Source: UBA2991 sp965221735 (GTDB lineage: Bacteria; Chloroflexota; Dehalococcoidia; Tepidiformales; Tepidiformaceae). Taken from it: a stretch of DNA of 64,000 bases. The stretch's first letter is position 1. Every line of letters begins with the position of its first letter. The DNA lies in assembly GCA_965221735.1 (NCBI GenBank), contig OZ244910.1:930001-994000 (forward strand), given 5' to 3'. The notes beneath the pieces were generated by a model. That model searched no databases. It was not told the origin of the DNA and worked only from the letters and a program-made list of their open reading frames with translations. The position numbers and the translations under genes were made by a program. Positions 1-8,163 of the stretch are shown here, in pieces.

Positions 1-216
1 CTCTTCCTCACCATGGTCGTCGTCCTCGTCCTCGTCGTGGCCTTCGTCCTCTTCCTCACCGTGGTCGTCGTCCTCGTCCTCGTCGTGGCCTTCGCCTTCT
101 TCCTCACCGTGGTCGTCGTCCTCGTCCTCGTCGTGGCCTTCGTCTTCCTCCTCACCGTGGTCGTCGTCCTCGTCCTCGTCGTGGCCTTCGCCTTCTTCCT
201 CACCGTGGTCGTCGTC
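1..216 (-). repeat. 48-bp imperfect tandem repeat coding the His/Asp/Glu-rich loop of ZnuA
   Basis: The motif ctcacc recurs at 7, 55, 103, 151 and 199, an exact 48-bp (16-codon) period with about four and a half copies. On the minus strand each unit reads roughly GHDEDEDDDHGEEEGE. The period is a multiple of three, so copy-number change would keep the frame. The array continues off the left edge. Confidence 0.9.
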
Positions 217-630
217 TTCGTGATCGTCCTCGGCGTGCGCCAACCCCTCGGGGAACGGTCGCAGGTCCATGTCGTGGGTCAGTTCCAGCACCGCGCCCTC
301 GGTGATGCGCTCGAGGTCGTCTTCCATCGCAGCCAGATCAGCTCCGACGATCACCACCAGGTCCGCTTCGGCTGTCTTGCGGATGTCACTGGGTGAGAGG
401 GTGAACGTATGGGGATCCGCGCCGGAGGGAACGATGCTCTCGACCGCAACCCGATCGCCGCCGACCTGCTCGACCAGGTCCCCGACGATCGTCGTGGACG
501 CTATGACCGAGAGCGCCGCACCTTCGCCATCCCCATCGTCGTCACCCCCGCAGGCGACGGCGACGAATGCCGCTCCCACGAGCAGTGTGACGATTGCGGT
601 GCGAAGTCCCTTGAGGTGCGGCAGTCCCAT
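1..630 (-). CDS. znuA: Zinc ABC transporter substrate-binding lipoprotein (ZnuA-like), partial
   Basis: The gene starts at the ATG at 630-628, has a GGGAG ribosome site six bases upstream, and runs off the left edge, so 210 codons are visible and the C-terminus is missing. The protein opens with a lipoprotein signal: a basic start, a hydrophobic stretch and a lipobox ending in VACGGDD near residue 27. It continues as a cluster A-I periplasmic metal-binding protein (ASTTIVGDLVEQVGGD, then PSGADPHTFTLSPSD, whose His is a typical Zn ligand). From about residue 130 it enters an acidic, His-rich loop made of 16-residue repeats (HDEDEDDDHGEEE), as in ZnuA-type zinc receptors. It would capture extracellular Zn2+ for an ABC importer whose other genes would lie to the left. 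The divergent Fur-family gene fits Zur control. Mn2+ specificity cannot be excluded, but the His-rich loop favours zinc. Confidence 0.85.
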   Translation of the reverse strand, partial: MGLPHLKGLRTAIVTLLVGAAFVAVACGGDDDGDGEGAALSVIASTTIVGDLVEQVGGDRVAVESIVPSGADPHTFTLSPSDIRKTAEADLVVIVGADLAAMEDDLERITEGAVLELTHDMDLRPFPEGLAHAEDDHEDDDHGEEEGEGHDEDEDDDHGEEEDEGHDEDEDDDHGEEEGEGHDEDEDDDHGEEEDEGHDEDEDDDHGEEE

Positions 631-672
631 CGGGCGCTCCCTTGTTGAGTGTAAGTATCAATGCGACCCCGT

Positions 673-701
673 ATCATGTACCGACCGATTTACGGTGTCA
701 A
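673..701 (-). promoter_or_regulatory. Likely promoter of the ZnuA-like gene
   Basis: On the minus strand a perfect TTGACA (+ strand 696-701) is followed by 17 bp and then CATGAT (673-678), giving a start point near 666 and a leader of about 36 nt. A Zur operator would be expected here, but I see no convincing palindrome. Confidence 0.55.
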
Positions 702-746
702 GGCGACTCCGTCTCAAGAGGCTCAGACCCGTCTCGTTCGTGTGCG

Positions 747-776
747 TTGACACCCCGTCTGGCCCAAACCTACGAT
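747..776 (+). promoter_or_regulatory. Promoter of the Fur/Zur-family gene
   Basis: TTGACA (747-752) is separated by 18 bp from TACGAT (771-776). The -10 box ends only seven bases before the GTG start at 784, so the transcript is probably leaderless. Confidence 0.75.
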
Positions 777-783
777 TGCTACC

Positions 784-1203
784 GTGAGCACTACCCAGGA
801 GTCCACGGAGCGTCTGGAGGACACCGGTTATCGGCTGACCGCTCCCCGTCGCGCCGTCTTGGATGCCATTGCCGGCTCCAACCGCCCCTTCACGATCGAG
901 GAGCTGAGCGAACGACTCCCCGACATCGGGCGCGCCACGGTCTTCCGCACGATCAAACTGCTCCAGGAGCTCGACATCGTCTGCCGCGTCCCGCTCGAGG
1001 ACGGCGGCATCCGCTACGAACGCTCCCGCAGCGGCCGCCACCACCACCACCTGATCTGCAGCGAATGCGGCTCGGTAACCGAATTCAGCGACCCCACCCT
1101 CGACGAAGCCATCGAGCAGAACGCCGAGACTGCCAGCTTCGAACTCGATGGCCATAGCGCCGAGCTCTACGGCCGCTGCGCCCCCTGCCAGCGCCTCTCC
1201 TGA
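784..1203 (+). CDS. Fur-family transcriptional regulator (probably Zur)
   Basis: A 139-residue metalloregulator of normal Fur family size. The N-terminal winged helix includes GYRLTAPRRAVLDAI and the recognition region GRATVFRTIKLLQEL. The middle holds the metal-sensing RHHHHLICSECG stretch, and the C-terminus ends in CAPCQ, so the CxxC pair (CSEC) and second CxxC (CAPC) can form the structural zinc site. The start is GTG at 784, placed by the promoter directly upstream and the lack of a ribosome site, which suggests a leaderless message. It is divergent from the zinc-binding lipoprotein, so it most likely represses zinc uptake when zinc is plentiful. Fur, PerR or Mur activity cannot be ruled out from sequence alone. 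Confidence 0.9.
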   Translation: MSTTQESTERLEDTGYRLTAPRRAVLDAIAGSNRPFTIEELSERLPDIGRATVFRTIKLLQELDIVCRVPLEDGGIRYERSRSGRHHHHLICSECGSVTEFSDPTLDEAIEQNAETASFELDGHSAELYGRCAPCQRLS

Positions 1204-1246
1204 GCTTCCGCTCCCTCGATCCGGGCCCCCCTGCTACCATCCCGCG

Positions 1247-3676
1247 ATGCTCGGCCCCTACCGTGTGCTCGACCTTTCCGACGAGCGCGGGCTGCTCTGC
1301 GGCTACATCCTCGCGGACCTCGGCGCCGACGTGATCCTGGTCGAGCCGCCCGGAGGCTCCCCCGCGCGCAAGACTCCACCGCTTCTGGACACCGCTCCGG
1401 AGGGGGAGCAGTCGCTCTTCTGGGCCGCCTACGCCCGCAACCGGCGCAGCATCGAGATCGACCTCGATTCCCCGGACGGCCAGGCCGAGCTGCGCCGGCT
1501 CGTTGCCTCCGCCGACGTCCTGATCGAATCCGATGCCCCGGGCGCGATGGCCGCTCGCGGCCTTGGCTACGAGGACCTTGCCGGGGTCAATCCGGGACTT
1601 GTCTACGTCTCCATCACGCCCTTCGGCCAGGACGGACCGAAGGCGAACTATGCCGCGACCGACCTCGTTGTCGCGGCCGCCTCGGGGACGATGCACATCG
1701 CCGGCTATCCCGATGCCGCGCCCGTCCGCGTGACCGCTCCCCAGGCCTGGCACCACGGCGCCGGCGAGGCCGCCGGCGCGGCCCTCATCGCCCTCGCCGA
1801 GCGGGCGCGCTCCGGTCGCGGCCAGCACGTGGACGTGTCCGCCCAGCAGGCGCTCAACCTCGGGGCTTTCGGCCAGCTGGTGAATGTCGCCGCCGGCGCC
1901 CCCGAGACGGTGCGCGTGGCCGGCGGCGCTGTCATCGGGCCGGTCACGCTCAGGCTCATCTGGGAGGCGAAGGACGGCTACGTCTCCCTCACCTTCTTCT
2001 TCGGCCAGGCCGTCGGCCCCTTCACCCGCCGCCTCATGGAGTGGATCTGCGAGGAAGGCGCCTGCGACGAGGCGACGCGCGACAAGGACTGGATCGCCTA
2101 CGCCGCGCTGCTGCAGCAGGGCGAGGAGCCCTACTCGGAATTCGACCGCATCATCAGCGTTGTCGAAGCCTTCCTCAGGACGAAGACCAAGGCCGAGTTG
2201 ATGCTGGAGGCCCAGCGCCGCCGCCTCCTCATCCTGCCCGTCGCGACCGTCCCCGAGGTGATCGAGAACCCGCAGCTCGAGGCGCGCGACTACTGGCGCG
2301 CCCTGCCCGTGGCCGGTCGCGAGGCGCGCCACCCCGGCCCCTCCGTCCGCCTCTCCGCCTGGCCGTACCCCGACGACCGCCCCCCGCCCCTCCCCGGCGC
2401 GCACACCGCCGAGGTGCTCGCCGAACCACCCCGCCCCGTGTCTTCCACGCCTGCCGATCCACCGCCGGCAGCGCTCCCCCTCGAGGGGCTGAAGATTCTC
2501 GACTTCATGTGGGTGATGGCAGGACCCGCCGCCACCCGCGTGCTCGCCGACTACGGCGCCACCGTCATCCGCGTGGAGACGCCGTCGCGTCCCGGGGCGG
2601 GACGCAGCATGGCGCCCTTCCGTGGGGGGCAGTTCGCTCCCCAGAACTCCCTCTTTTTCGACAACATGAACGCGGGCAAGCTCGGCCTTGCCCTCAACCT
2701 GAGCACCGAGGAAGGCCGCCAGATCGCCCGTGACCTCGTGCGCTGGGCCGACGTCGTCGCCGAGTCCTTCGCGCCCAGGGCCTTCCGTGGCTGGGGCCTC
2801 GACTACGACTCCCTGCGCCAGATCAAGCCCGACCTGATCATGATGAGCAGCTGCCTGTTCGGGCAGGACGGCCCCCTCTCGGATGTCTCCGGCTTCGGCA
2901 CGATGGGCGCCGCCGTGTCCACCTTCATCGACCTCACCGGCTACCCCGATCGCTCACCTGCCGGGCCTTTCAGCGCCTACACCGACACGATCGCCCCCCG
3001 CTTCCTCCTTGCCGGGCTTCTCGCGGCCCTCGATCACCGCCGCCGGACCGGGGAAGGCCAGTACATCGACCACTCCCAGGTCGAGAGCTCCGTCCAGTTC
3101 GTCAGTCCTTATCTGCTCGACTACCAGCTCAACGGCCGCGCCCTCACCCGCATGGGTAACCGCGATCCGGATATGGCTCCCCACGGCGTCTACCCCTCCC
3201 GTGGCGACGACGACTGGGTCGCGATTGCGGTCCGCGACGACGCCGACTGGCAGCGCCTCTGCGCCGTGATTGACCGCCCCGACCTCGCCGGCGATGTCCG
3301 CTTCGCGATGCTCGCCGGCCGCCGCGCCTCCCAGGACGAGCTCGATGCCGCGATTTCGGCCTGGACGGCGGAGCGCACTCCCGCAGAGGCCGAGGCCAGC
3401 CTGCAGGCCGGGGGCGTCCCCGCCCATGCCGTCATCCGCGCGAGCAACGCCGTCGATGACCCGCAGCTCAGGCACCGCGGCCACATTGTGCGCGTCCCTC
3501 ACTCCCTGCACGGCGAGTCGGTGGTCGAGGGCTCCCGCTTCCGGCTCTCCCGCACGCCCGCCCGCATCGGCCAGCCGCCAGCCGTCGGCGAGCACACCGA
3601 GCAGATCCTCAAGGAGATCCTTGGCTACGACGATGAGCGCATCGCCGACCTCGCCGCCGCGGGCGCCTTCGACTAG
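1247..3676 (+). CDS. Double-domain CaiB/BaiF (class III) CoA-transferase
   Basis: The protein has 809 residues, about twice the family's usual 400, because two CoA-transferase domains are fused. Domain 1 begins GPYRVLDLSDERG near residue 3. Domain 2 begins LEGLKILDFMWVMAGPAA near residue 410, after a Pro-rich linker. Family III enzymes move CoA between acids through an Asp-linked acyl intermediate. In domain 1 the region ATDLVVAAASG keeps an Asp at the expected place, while the matching stretch of domain 2 (GFGTMGAAVS) has Gly, so domain 2 may be structural. The open frame extends upstream to 1148, but the ATG at 1247 matches the family N-terminus and sits six bases after a TACCAT -10 box (1235-1240). 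The substrate is unknown; carnitine, bile-acid or formyl/oxalyl-type CoA exchange are all possible. Confidence 0.88.
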   Translation: MLGPYRVLDLSDERGLLCGYILADLGADVILVEPPGGSPARKTPPLLDTAPEGEQSLFWAAYARNRRSIEIDLDSPDGQAELRRLVASADVLIESDAPGAMAARGLGYEDLAGVNPGLVYVSITPFGQDGPKANYAATDLVVAAASGTMHIAGYPDAAPVRVTAPQAWHHGAGEAAGAALIALAERARSGRGQHVDVSAQQALNLGAFGQLVNVAAGAPETVRVAGGAVIGPVTLRLIWEAKDGYVSLTFFFGQAVGPFTRRLMEWICEEGACDEATRDKDWIAYAALLQQGEEPYSEFDRIISVVEAFLRTKTKAELMLEAQRRRLLILPVATVPEVIENPQLEARDYWRALPVAGREARHPGPSVRLSAWPYPDDRPPPLPGAHTAEVLAEPPRPVSSTPADPPPAALPLEGLKILDFMWVMAGPAATRVLADYGATVIRVETPSRPGAGRSMAPFRGGQFAPQNSLFFDNMNAGKLGLALNLSTEEGRQIARDLVRWADVVAESFAPRAFRGWGLDYDSLRQIKPDLIMMSSCLFGQDGPLSDVSGFGTMGAAVSTFIDLTGYPDRSPAGPFSAYTDTIAPRFLLAGLLAALDHRRRTGEGQYIDHSQVESSVQFVSPYLLDYQLNGRALTRMGNRDPDMAPHGVYPSRGDDDWVAIAVRDDADWQRLCAVIDRPDLAGDVRFAMLAGRRASQDELDAAISAWTAERTPAEAEASLQAGGVPAHAVIRASNAVDDPQLRHRGHIVRVPHSLHGESVVEGSRFRLSRTPARIGQPPAVGEHTEQILKEILGYDDERIADLAAAGAFD

Positions 3677-3717
3677 CGCCGTTCGCCCCTCCCCCGGCCC
3701 GCCGCTACGCTAGCTCC

Positions 3718-4929
3718 ATGGCTCGCCGCCGGCGCCGCAGGCAGGAGATCCCCGAGGAAGACCGCTTCCACACCGTGCGCATCGAGCGCATCGTCGCGGG
3801 CGGGCGCGGACTCGCCCGCCTCCCCGACGGCAAGGCGCTCATGGCCGCCTTCGGCGCTCCGGGAGAGCTCGTGGAGGTCGAGGTCGAGCGCATCCACAAG
3901 GACTACGTCGAAGGCGTCGTCACGAACGTACTCGAACCCTCCCGCAGCCGCGCCGAGCCCGAGTGTCGACTCTTCGGCGACTGCGGCGGCTGCCAGCTCC
4001 AGCACCTTGAGTACCCTGCCCAGCTCGCAGCCAAGGAGGGCGTCGTGCGGGAGCAGCTCGCACGCATCGGCGGCCTCCCCGACGTGACCGTGAGCCCCGT
4101 CGTCGGCGCCGAAGACCCCTGGGGCTACCGCAACCACATGCGCTTCTCCACGGGACGCAAGTTCGGCGACGCGGGCTTCATCCATCGTCGGGGGCGAGGC
4201 CTGCTCAAGGTCACGAAGTGCCCCATCGCCGACCCCTGGGTCAACCAGGTTCTCCCCCAGCTCCAGGGGCACGCCCGAGGCGTGCACCAGATACAGCTGC
4301 GACGCAACGCCGCCACCGGCAGCACCCTGGTCGCCCCCGCCCTGGAGGTGCTTCCCGAGGAGAGCGGCCAGGATCACTACGTCGAGGAGCTCGCCGGGCG
4401 GCGCTTCCGGGTCAGCGCCTCGTCCTTCTTCCAGGTCAACAGCGCCCAGGCGGAGAAGCTGGTCCAGCTCGTCGCCTCGGAGCTTCCAGCGCAGGGCCGC
4501 CTGCTCATCGACGCCTACGCCGGCGTGGGAACCTTCGCCGCCATCTTCGCCGGGCGCTTCGAGCGCATCATCGCCATCGAGGAGTCGCCCTCCGCACTCC
4601 GCGACGCCGAGGTCAACCTCGCCGGTATCGAGAACGTCGAGTTCCGCCGCGCCAAGGTGGAGGAGCTCCTGCCCGGGCTGGCCGAAGAGCCCGATGTCGT
4701 GCTCCTCGATCCGCCCCGCGTCGGTTGCGCCCCCGAGGTGCTTGAAGCCCTCGTCGCGTTCGCGCCTCCGACGATCGTCTACGTTTCCTGCAATCCCACC
4801 ACCCTCGCCCGCGACCTGCGACGCCTCACCGATGCGGGTTACCGGCTCGAACGCGTTACCCCCATCGACATGTTCCCGCAGACCGCCCACATCGAGTGCG
4901 TCTCGCGCCTGACGCGCCCCGCCGAGTAG
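3718..4929 (+). CDS. rlmD: 23S rRNA (uracil-5-)-methyltransferase, RlmD/TrmA family
   Basis: A 403-residue RNA m5U methyltransferase. A basic N-terminus (MARRRRRRQ) leads into a TRAM-like domain (about 15-75). Cysteines in CRLFGDCGGC near residue 85, with a later one in KCPIAD, can bind the [4Fe-4S] cluster typical of RlmD. The C-terminal SAM domain has DAYAGVGTFAAIFA, the DPPRVGC motif and the catalytic SCNPTTLARD near residue 360, followed by DMFPQTAHIE. It uses S-adenosylmethionine to methylate a uridine in rRNA; which uridine cannot be told from sequence. The ATG follows a TACGCT -10 box by six bases (3706-3711), suggesting a leaderless mRNA. maf follows one base after its stop codon. Confidence 0.88.
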   Translation: MARRRRRRQEIPEEDRFHTVRIERIVAGGRGLARLPDGKALMAAFGAPGELVEVEVERIHKDYVEGVVTNVLEPSRSRAEPECRLFGDCGGCQLQHLEYPAQLAAKEGVVREQLARIGGLPDVTVSPVVGAEDPWGYRNHMRFSTGRKFGDAGFIHRRGRGLLKVTKCPIADPWVNQVLPQLQGHARGVHQIQLRRNAATGSTLVAPALEVLPEESGQDHYVEELAGRRFRVSASSFFQVNSAQAEKLVQLVASELPAQGRLLIDAYAGVGTFAAIFAGRFERIIAIEESPSALRDAEVNLAGIENVEFRRAKVEELLPGLAEEPDVVLLDPPRVGCAPEVLEALVAFAPPTIVYVSCNPTTLARDLRRLTDAGYRLERVTPIDMFPQTAHIECVSRLTRPAE

Positions 4930-4930
4930 C

Positions 4931-5542
4931 GTGCCCGCTCCGGTCGTCCTCGCCTCAGCCTCGCCCCGCCGCCGCGAGCTGCTGCGCGCCCTCCTCGACG
5001 AGGCCACGGTCGACCCCGCGGACCTCGACGAGCGCACCACCGACGACCCCCGCGCCGACGCTCGCCGCCTCGCCCGCGAGAAGGCCTCGGCCGTCGCCCG
5101 ACGCCACCCGGGGGTCGCCGTCATCGGCGCCGACACCATCGTTCACGACGGCGAGCGCGCCTACGGCAAGCCCGGCGACGACGGGACGGCGACGGCCATG
5201 CTGCGTGCACTCCGCGGCAAGGCGCACCTCGTCGTGACCGGAATCGCCGTCGTCTCCGCGGGGGGCGCAGCCAGCGAGGTCAGCGCCTCGCACGTCACGC
5301 TCGGGGAACTCGACGACGACGCCATCGCCGCCTACGTCGCCAGCGGGCGCCCGCTCGACAAGGCCGGCGCCTACGCCATCCAGGACGAGGACGTGCCCAC
5401 GGTAGCCGCGCTCGACGGCTGCTACTGCTCGGTCATGGGGCTGCCGCTCTGGCGTCTGCGCGCGCTCCTCGCGACCGCCGGTGTCGTGGCGCGTGAGCCG
5501 CACCACTCGCTGCCTCGCTGCGAGGGTTGTCCCGAGCGCTAG
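4931..5542 (+). CDS. maf: Maf family nucleoside triphosphate pyrophosphatase
   Basis: A 203-residue Maf/YceF protein. It begins with the family signature LASASPRRRELL, has GADTIVHDGERAYGKP in the middle (the catalytic Asp region) and DKAGAYAIQDEDV near residue 145. Maf proteins hydrolyse non-canonical or canonical nucleotides to monophosphates, protecting nucleic acids, and some affect septation. The start is GTG at 4931, one base after the rlmD stop codon, so the two are probably co-transcribed. The stop TAG shares a CTAG with the convergent gene downstream. The C-terminus (after about residue 185) carries a Cys pair, CEGCPER, not usual for the family. Confidence 0.88.
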   Translation: MPAPVVLASASPRRRELLRALLDEATVDPADLDERTTDDPRADARRLAREKASAVARRHPGVAVIGADTIVHDGERAYGKPGDDGTATAMLRALRGKAHLVVTGIAVVSAGGAASEVSASHVTLGELDDDAIAAYVASGRPLDKAGAYAIQDEDVPTVAALDGCYCSVMGLPLWRLRALLATAGVVAREPHHSLPRCEGCPER

Positions 5543-6960
5543 GAGCGCGTCCCCTGCGGGAGCGCCCGTGCGGCGGCTGCCGCCGCCCGCTCGAAGCTCG
5601 CGAACACGGGGATACGCCGCTCGGCAAACTTCAGCCGCACCTCCGCCACGAACGCCTCCTCGTGCGCGGGGTGCATCACCATCAGGAACGGCTTCGCCGA
5701 GCGCTCGATGTGGCTCGCCAGCGTGTCGACCAGGTCCTCGATGCGCTCGGGGTGGTCCTTCCACTGCCGCGCCCCGAACATCGCCGACTGCTCCATCACG
5801 AGCGCGTCCACGCTGTCGTCGGCGTCGAGGATGCCGAGGATGCGCTCCAGCGTTTCGCGCTTCCCCTGCACCGTGCCGGCCATATCGAGCGGGTTCTGGA
5901 AGCTCCCGCCGATGATGTTGAAGAAGCTCGACAGCTCCTCGTACGACTGCTCGCTCAGCCGCCCCACCTCGAATCCCTCCCCCACGAAGGCGTCCGTGAT
6001 CGAGACCGACTGGCCGCCTGTCATCGCCATCAGGGCCATCCGCTTGCCGGTCGAGGGTTTGGCGTCGAGCAGGACCTTCACCGCGTCGACCGTCTCGTCG
6101 AGGCTGTTCGTCGAGATCGCGCCGCACTGCCGCATGATTCCCTGCCAGACCGCGTGCGGCGAGGCCAGCGAGCCCGTGTGCGACATCGTTGCGCGCGCGC
6201 CCGCGTCGGTCTGGCCGCCCTTCCACACCACCACCGGCTTGCGCGCCGTCGCCGCCCGCAGCGCCTTCACGAACCGCGGCCCGTCCTTCACGCCCTCGAC
6301 GTACATCGCGATGACCTCCGTCTCGGGGTCCTCGGTCAGGTACTCCAGGTAGTCGCTGATGTCGAGCACGATCGCGTTGCCGAAGCTGGCGCAGCGGCTC
6401 AGGTGCATCCCGTTCGCGCCCATCACCAGGCTGAACATGATGCTGTGCGTCCCCGACTGCGAGACGAACCCGACCCGCCCGTCGTCGGCGACCGGCACGT
6501 CCGGGTTGAAGCGCACGCCCACGCGCGGCAGGTAGAGGCCCATGCAGTTCGGCCCTACCACGTTGAAGTTCGCCTCGCGCGCCATCTCCGTGAGCTGCGC
6601 CTGCAGGCTCACGCCCAGCTCCTCGCCCGTCTCCGCGAAGCCCGACGTGAAGAACGCCGCGCCTCCCACCTCCGCCTCGATCAGGTCCTTCATCACGTAC
6701 GGCGAGACGTGCCGCGGAACCGCCACGAGCGCGTAGTCGACCGGCTCGGGGATATCCGTGAGCGCCCGGAAGTTCTCGATCCCGAGCTCCTCGATGCCGG
6801 GAATCTCCTTCTCGTCGATCTGGACGGAGTAGAGGTTGCCGCCGCGGTCCTTGAAGGGCTGGTTGTTCCGCAGCCACATGTAGTTCGGACCCTTGTCGCC
6901 GATGATGGCGACCGTCTTCGGGTTGAACATGCGGTCCAGAGGGTGTCCCGGAACCGACAT
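5539..6960 (-). CDS. ADP-forming acyl-CoA synthetase, alpha (CoA-binding) subunit
   Basis: A 473-residue protein of the NDP-forming acyl-CoA synthetase superfamily. The N-terminal CoA-binding Rossmann domain reads NPKTVAIIGDKGPN. Two succinyl-CoA-ligase-like domains follow, with GFVSQSGTHS near residue 180 and the ATMSHTGSLAS stretch near residue 275, which holds the phospho-histidine in this family. The partner ATP-grasp subunit is encoded just upstream with a one-base gap, so the two form an operon and a heteromeric enzyme. It converts an acyl-CoA plus ADP and Pi to acid, CoA and ATP, or the reverse. Which acid is used is unknown. Confidence 0.85.
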   Translation of the reverse strand: MSVPGHPLDRMFNPKTVAIIGDKGPNYMWLRNNQPFKDRGGNLYSVQIDEKEIPGIEELGIENFRALTDIPEPVDYALVAVPRHVSPYVMKDLIEAEVGGAAFFTSGFAETGEELGVSLQAQLTEMAREANFNVVGPNCMGLYLPRVGVRFNPDVPVADDGRVGFVSQSGTHSIMFSLVMGANGMHLSRCASFGNAIVLDISDYLEYLTEDPETEVIAMYVEGVKDGPRFVKALRAATARKPVVVWKGGQTDAGARATMSHTGSLASPHAVWQGIMRQCGAISTNSLDETVDAVKVLLDAKPSTGKRMALMAMTGGQSVSITDAFVGEGFEVGRLSEQSYEELSSFFNIIGGSFQNPLDMAGTVQGKRETLERILGILDADDSVDALVMEQSAMFGARQWKDHPERIEDLVDTLASHIERSAKPFLMVMHPAHEEAFVAEVRLKFAERRIPVFASFERAAAAAARALPQGTRS

Positions 6961-6961
6961 C

Positions 6962-7660
6962 TCAGGCCTCCGCCAGCACGATGCGCGCGTCCACCGCGAT
7001 CGCGCCCTCGGGGGAGGCGATGACCGGGTTCAGGTCCAGTTCCGCCACATCCGGGTGCTCCGCGGCGAACCCCGACACACGGTCGAGCATCGCCTCGATC
7101 GCGGCGATATCGACCGGCGCCTGCCCGCGCACGCCGTCGAGCACCTGCCGCCCCTGAATCTCGTCGATCATGTCGCGCGCGTCCCCTTCGCCGAGGGGCG
7201 CCAGCCGGAACGCGACGTCGCCCAGCACCTCCACCATGATCCCCCCCAGCCCGAACATCATCACCGGCCCGAACTGCGGGTCCGTCGTGACGCCGACGAT
7301 CACCTCCACTCCGGGCGAGGCCATCTCCTGCACGGAGACGCCCTCGATCACGGCCGAGGGCTGGGCCGCTTGCACCGAGCGGATGATCTCGTCGTACGCC
7401 TCCGCAACCTCCTCATGGCTCTCGAGCCCGAGGACCACGCCCCCGACATCGCTCTTGTGCGCCACGTTCGGGGAGACGACTTTCAGCGCCACGGGGTAGC
7501 CGATCGCTTCCGCCTGGGCGGCCGCCTCCTCGCGCGTCTGCGCCAGTGTGGTCGCCGTCACGGGAATCCCCGCGTCGCCCAATGCCGCCTTCGCCTCCAC
7601 CTCGGAGAGCAGGGTGCGGTTCTCGGCGCGAGCGCTGGCGATGGTCTCGGCGAAGGTCAT
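6962..7660 (-). CDS. ADP-forming acyl-CoA synthetase, beta (ATP-grasp) subunit
   Basis: A 232-residue ATP-grasp protein of the acetyl-CoA synthetase beta type. It has the start LLSEVEAKAALGDAGIPV, a nucleotide-binding YPVALKVVSPNVAHKSDVGG near residue 55, MMFGLGGIMVEVLGDVAFRLAPL near residue 135 and the C-terminal ELDLNPVIASPEGAIAVDAR. The length is normal for the separate beta subunit. A TAGAAT -10 box (+ strand 7691-7696) lies about 30 bases upstream of the ATG and could drive this two-gene operon. It works with the alpha subunit encoded next to it. Confidence 0.86.
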   Translation of the reverse strand: MTFAETIASARAENRTLLSEVEAKAALGDAGIPVTATTLAQTREEAAAQAEAIGYPVALKVVSPNVAHKSDVGGVVLGLESHEEVAEAYDEIIRSVQAAQPSAVIEGVSVQEMASPGVEVIVGVTTDPQFGPVMMFGLGGIMVEVLGDVAFRLAPLGEGDARDMIDEIQGRQVLDGVRGQAPVDIAAIEAMLDRVSGFAAEHPDVAELDLNPVIASPEGAIAVDARIVLAEA

Positions 7661-7737
7661 GGGCGGTCCTCGGCGTGGGCTCGCCGGATTCTAGCGGCCC
7701 CTGTGCGTTCACGCCCGATAGATGGTGGAAGAAGGGT

Positions 7738-7811
<74 letters not shown>

Positions 7812-7823
7812 GCGAGAAAAAAC

Positions 7824-7910
7824 TGGTGCCCAGGGTGAGATTTGAACTCACACGCCCAAAAGGGCACTGCCCCCTCAAGACAGCGTGTCTGCCGGTTCCA
7901 CCACCTGGGC
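7824..7910 (-). tRNA. tRNA-Leu (GAG)
   Basis: A class II tRNA with a long variable arm. The acceptor GCCCAGG pairs with CCTGGGC. The anticodon stem-loop CTGTC-TTGAGGG-GGCAG gives GAG. The T-arm is GAGTTCAAATCTC and the CCA is encoded. Confidence 0.95.
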
Positions 7911-7991
7911 CCAGACCATCGATCGTAGGCAGCGAGCCAGCCTGCGGCAAGCGCTCAGACCGCCACACTTCCCGATCTCAGGAAGAGGGTT

Positions 7992-8067
7992 TGGCAGGGG
8001 TGGCAGGACTCGAACCCGCGACACTCGGATTTGGAGGCCGATGCTCTACCAACTGAGCTACACCCCT
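7992..8067 (-). tRNA. tRNA-Trp (CCA)
   Basis: The acceptor AGGGGTG pairs with CACCCCT, the D-arm is AGCTCAGTTGGTAGAGC, the anticodon loop CTCCAAA gives CCA, the T-arm is GGGTTCGAGTCC, and the 3' CCA is encoded. The pair closing the anticodon loop is a C-U mismatch (TCGGC against TCCGA), which is unusual. Confidence 0.93.
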
Positions 8068-8163
8068 GCGGTCCTTCGATCGTACCAAACACCTGCGACA
8101 CGGGCCCCGCAGCCCGCCTGCCCGATCATTGTCCGTTGGCCGTCGCTCCCCAACACTCGTTCA

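Noticed and set aside
1..216. CRISPR-like periodic repeat
   Set aside because: Repeats abut with no unique spacers and encode protein, so it is a coding tandem repeat.
13..396. Plus-strand hydrophobic Val/Leu-rich frame
   Set aside because: It is the antisense of the ZnuA His/Asp repeat; the minus frame has a lipoprotein signal and family motifs.
655..676. GTATCA direct repeat as a Zur box
   Set aside because: Only six bases, not palindromic, and unlike known Zur sites.
1148..1246. Upstream extension of the CoA-transferase
   Set aside because: It overlaps the end of the Fur gene and lacks family sequence; the ATG at 1247 follows a -10 box.
1085..2404. Minus-strand 439-codon frame opposite the CoA-transferase
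   Set aside because: Low-complexity Gly/Ala/Arg composition, no motifs, and the sense strand is clearly coding.
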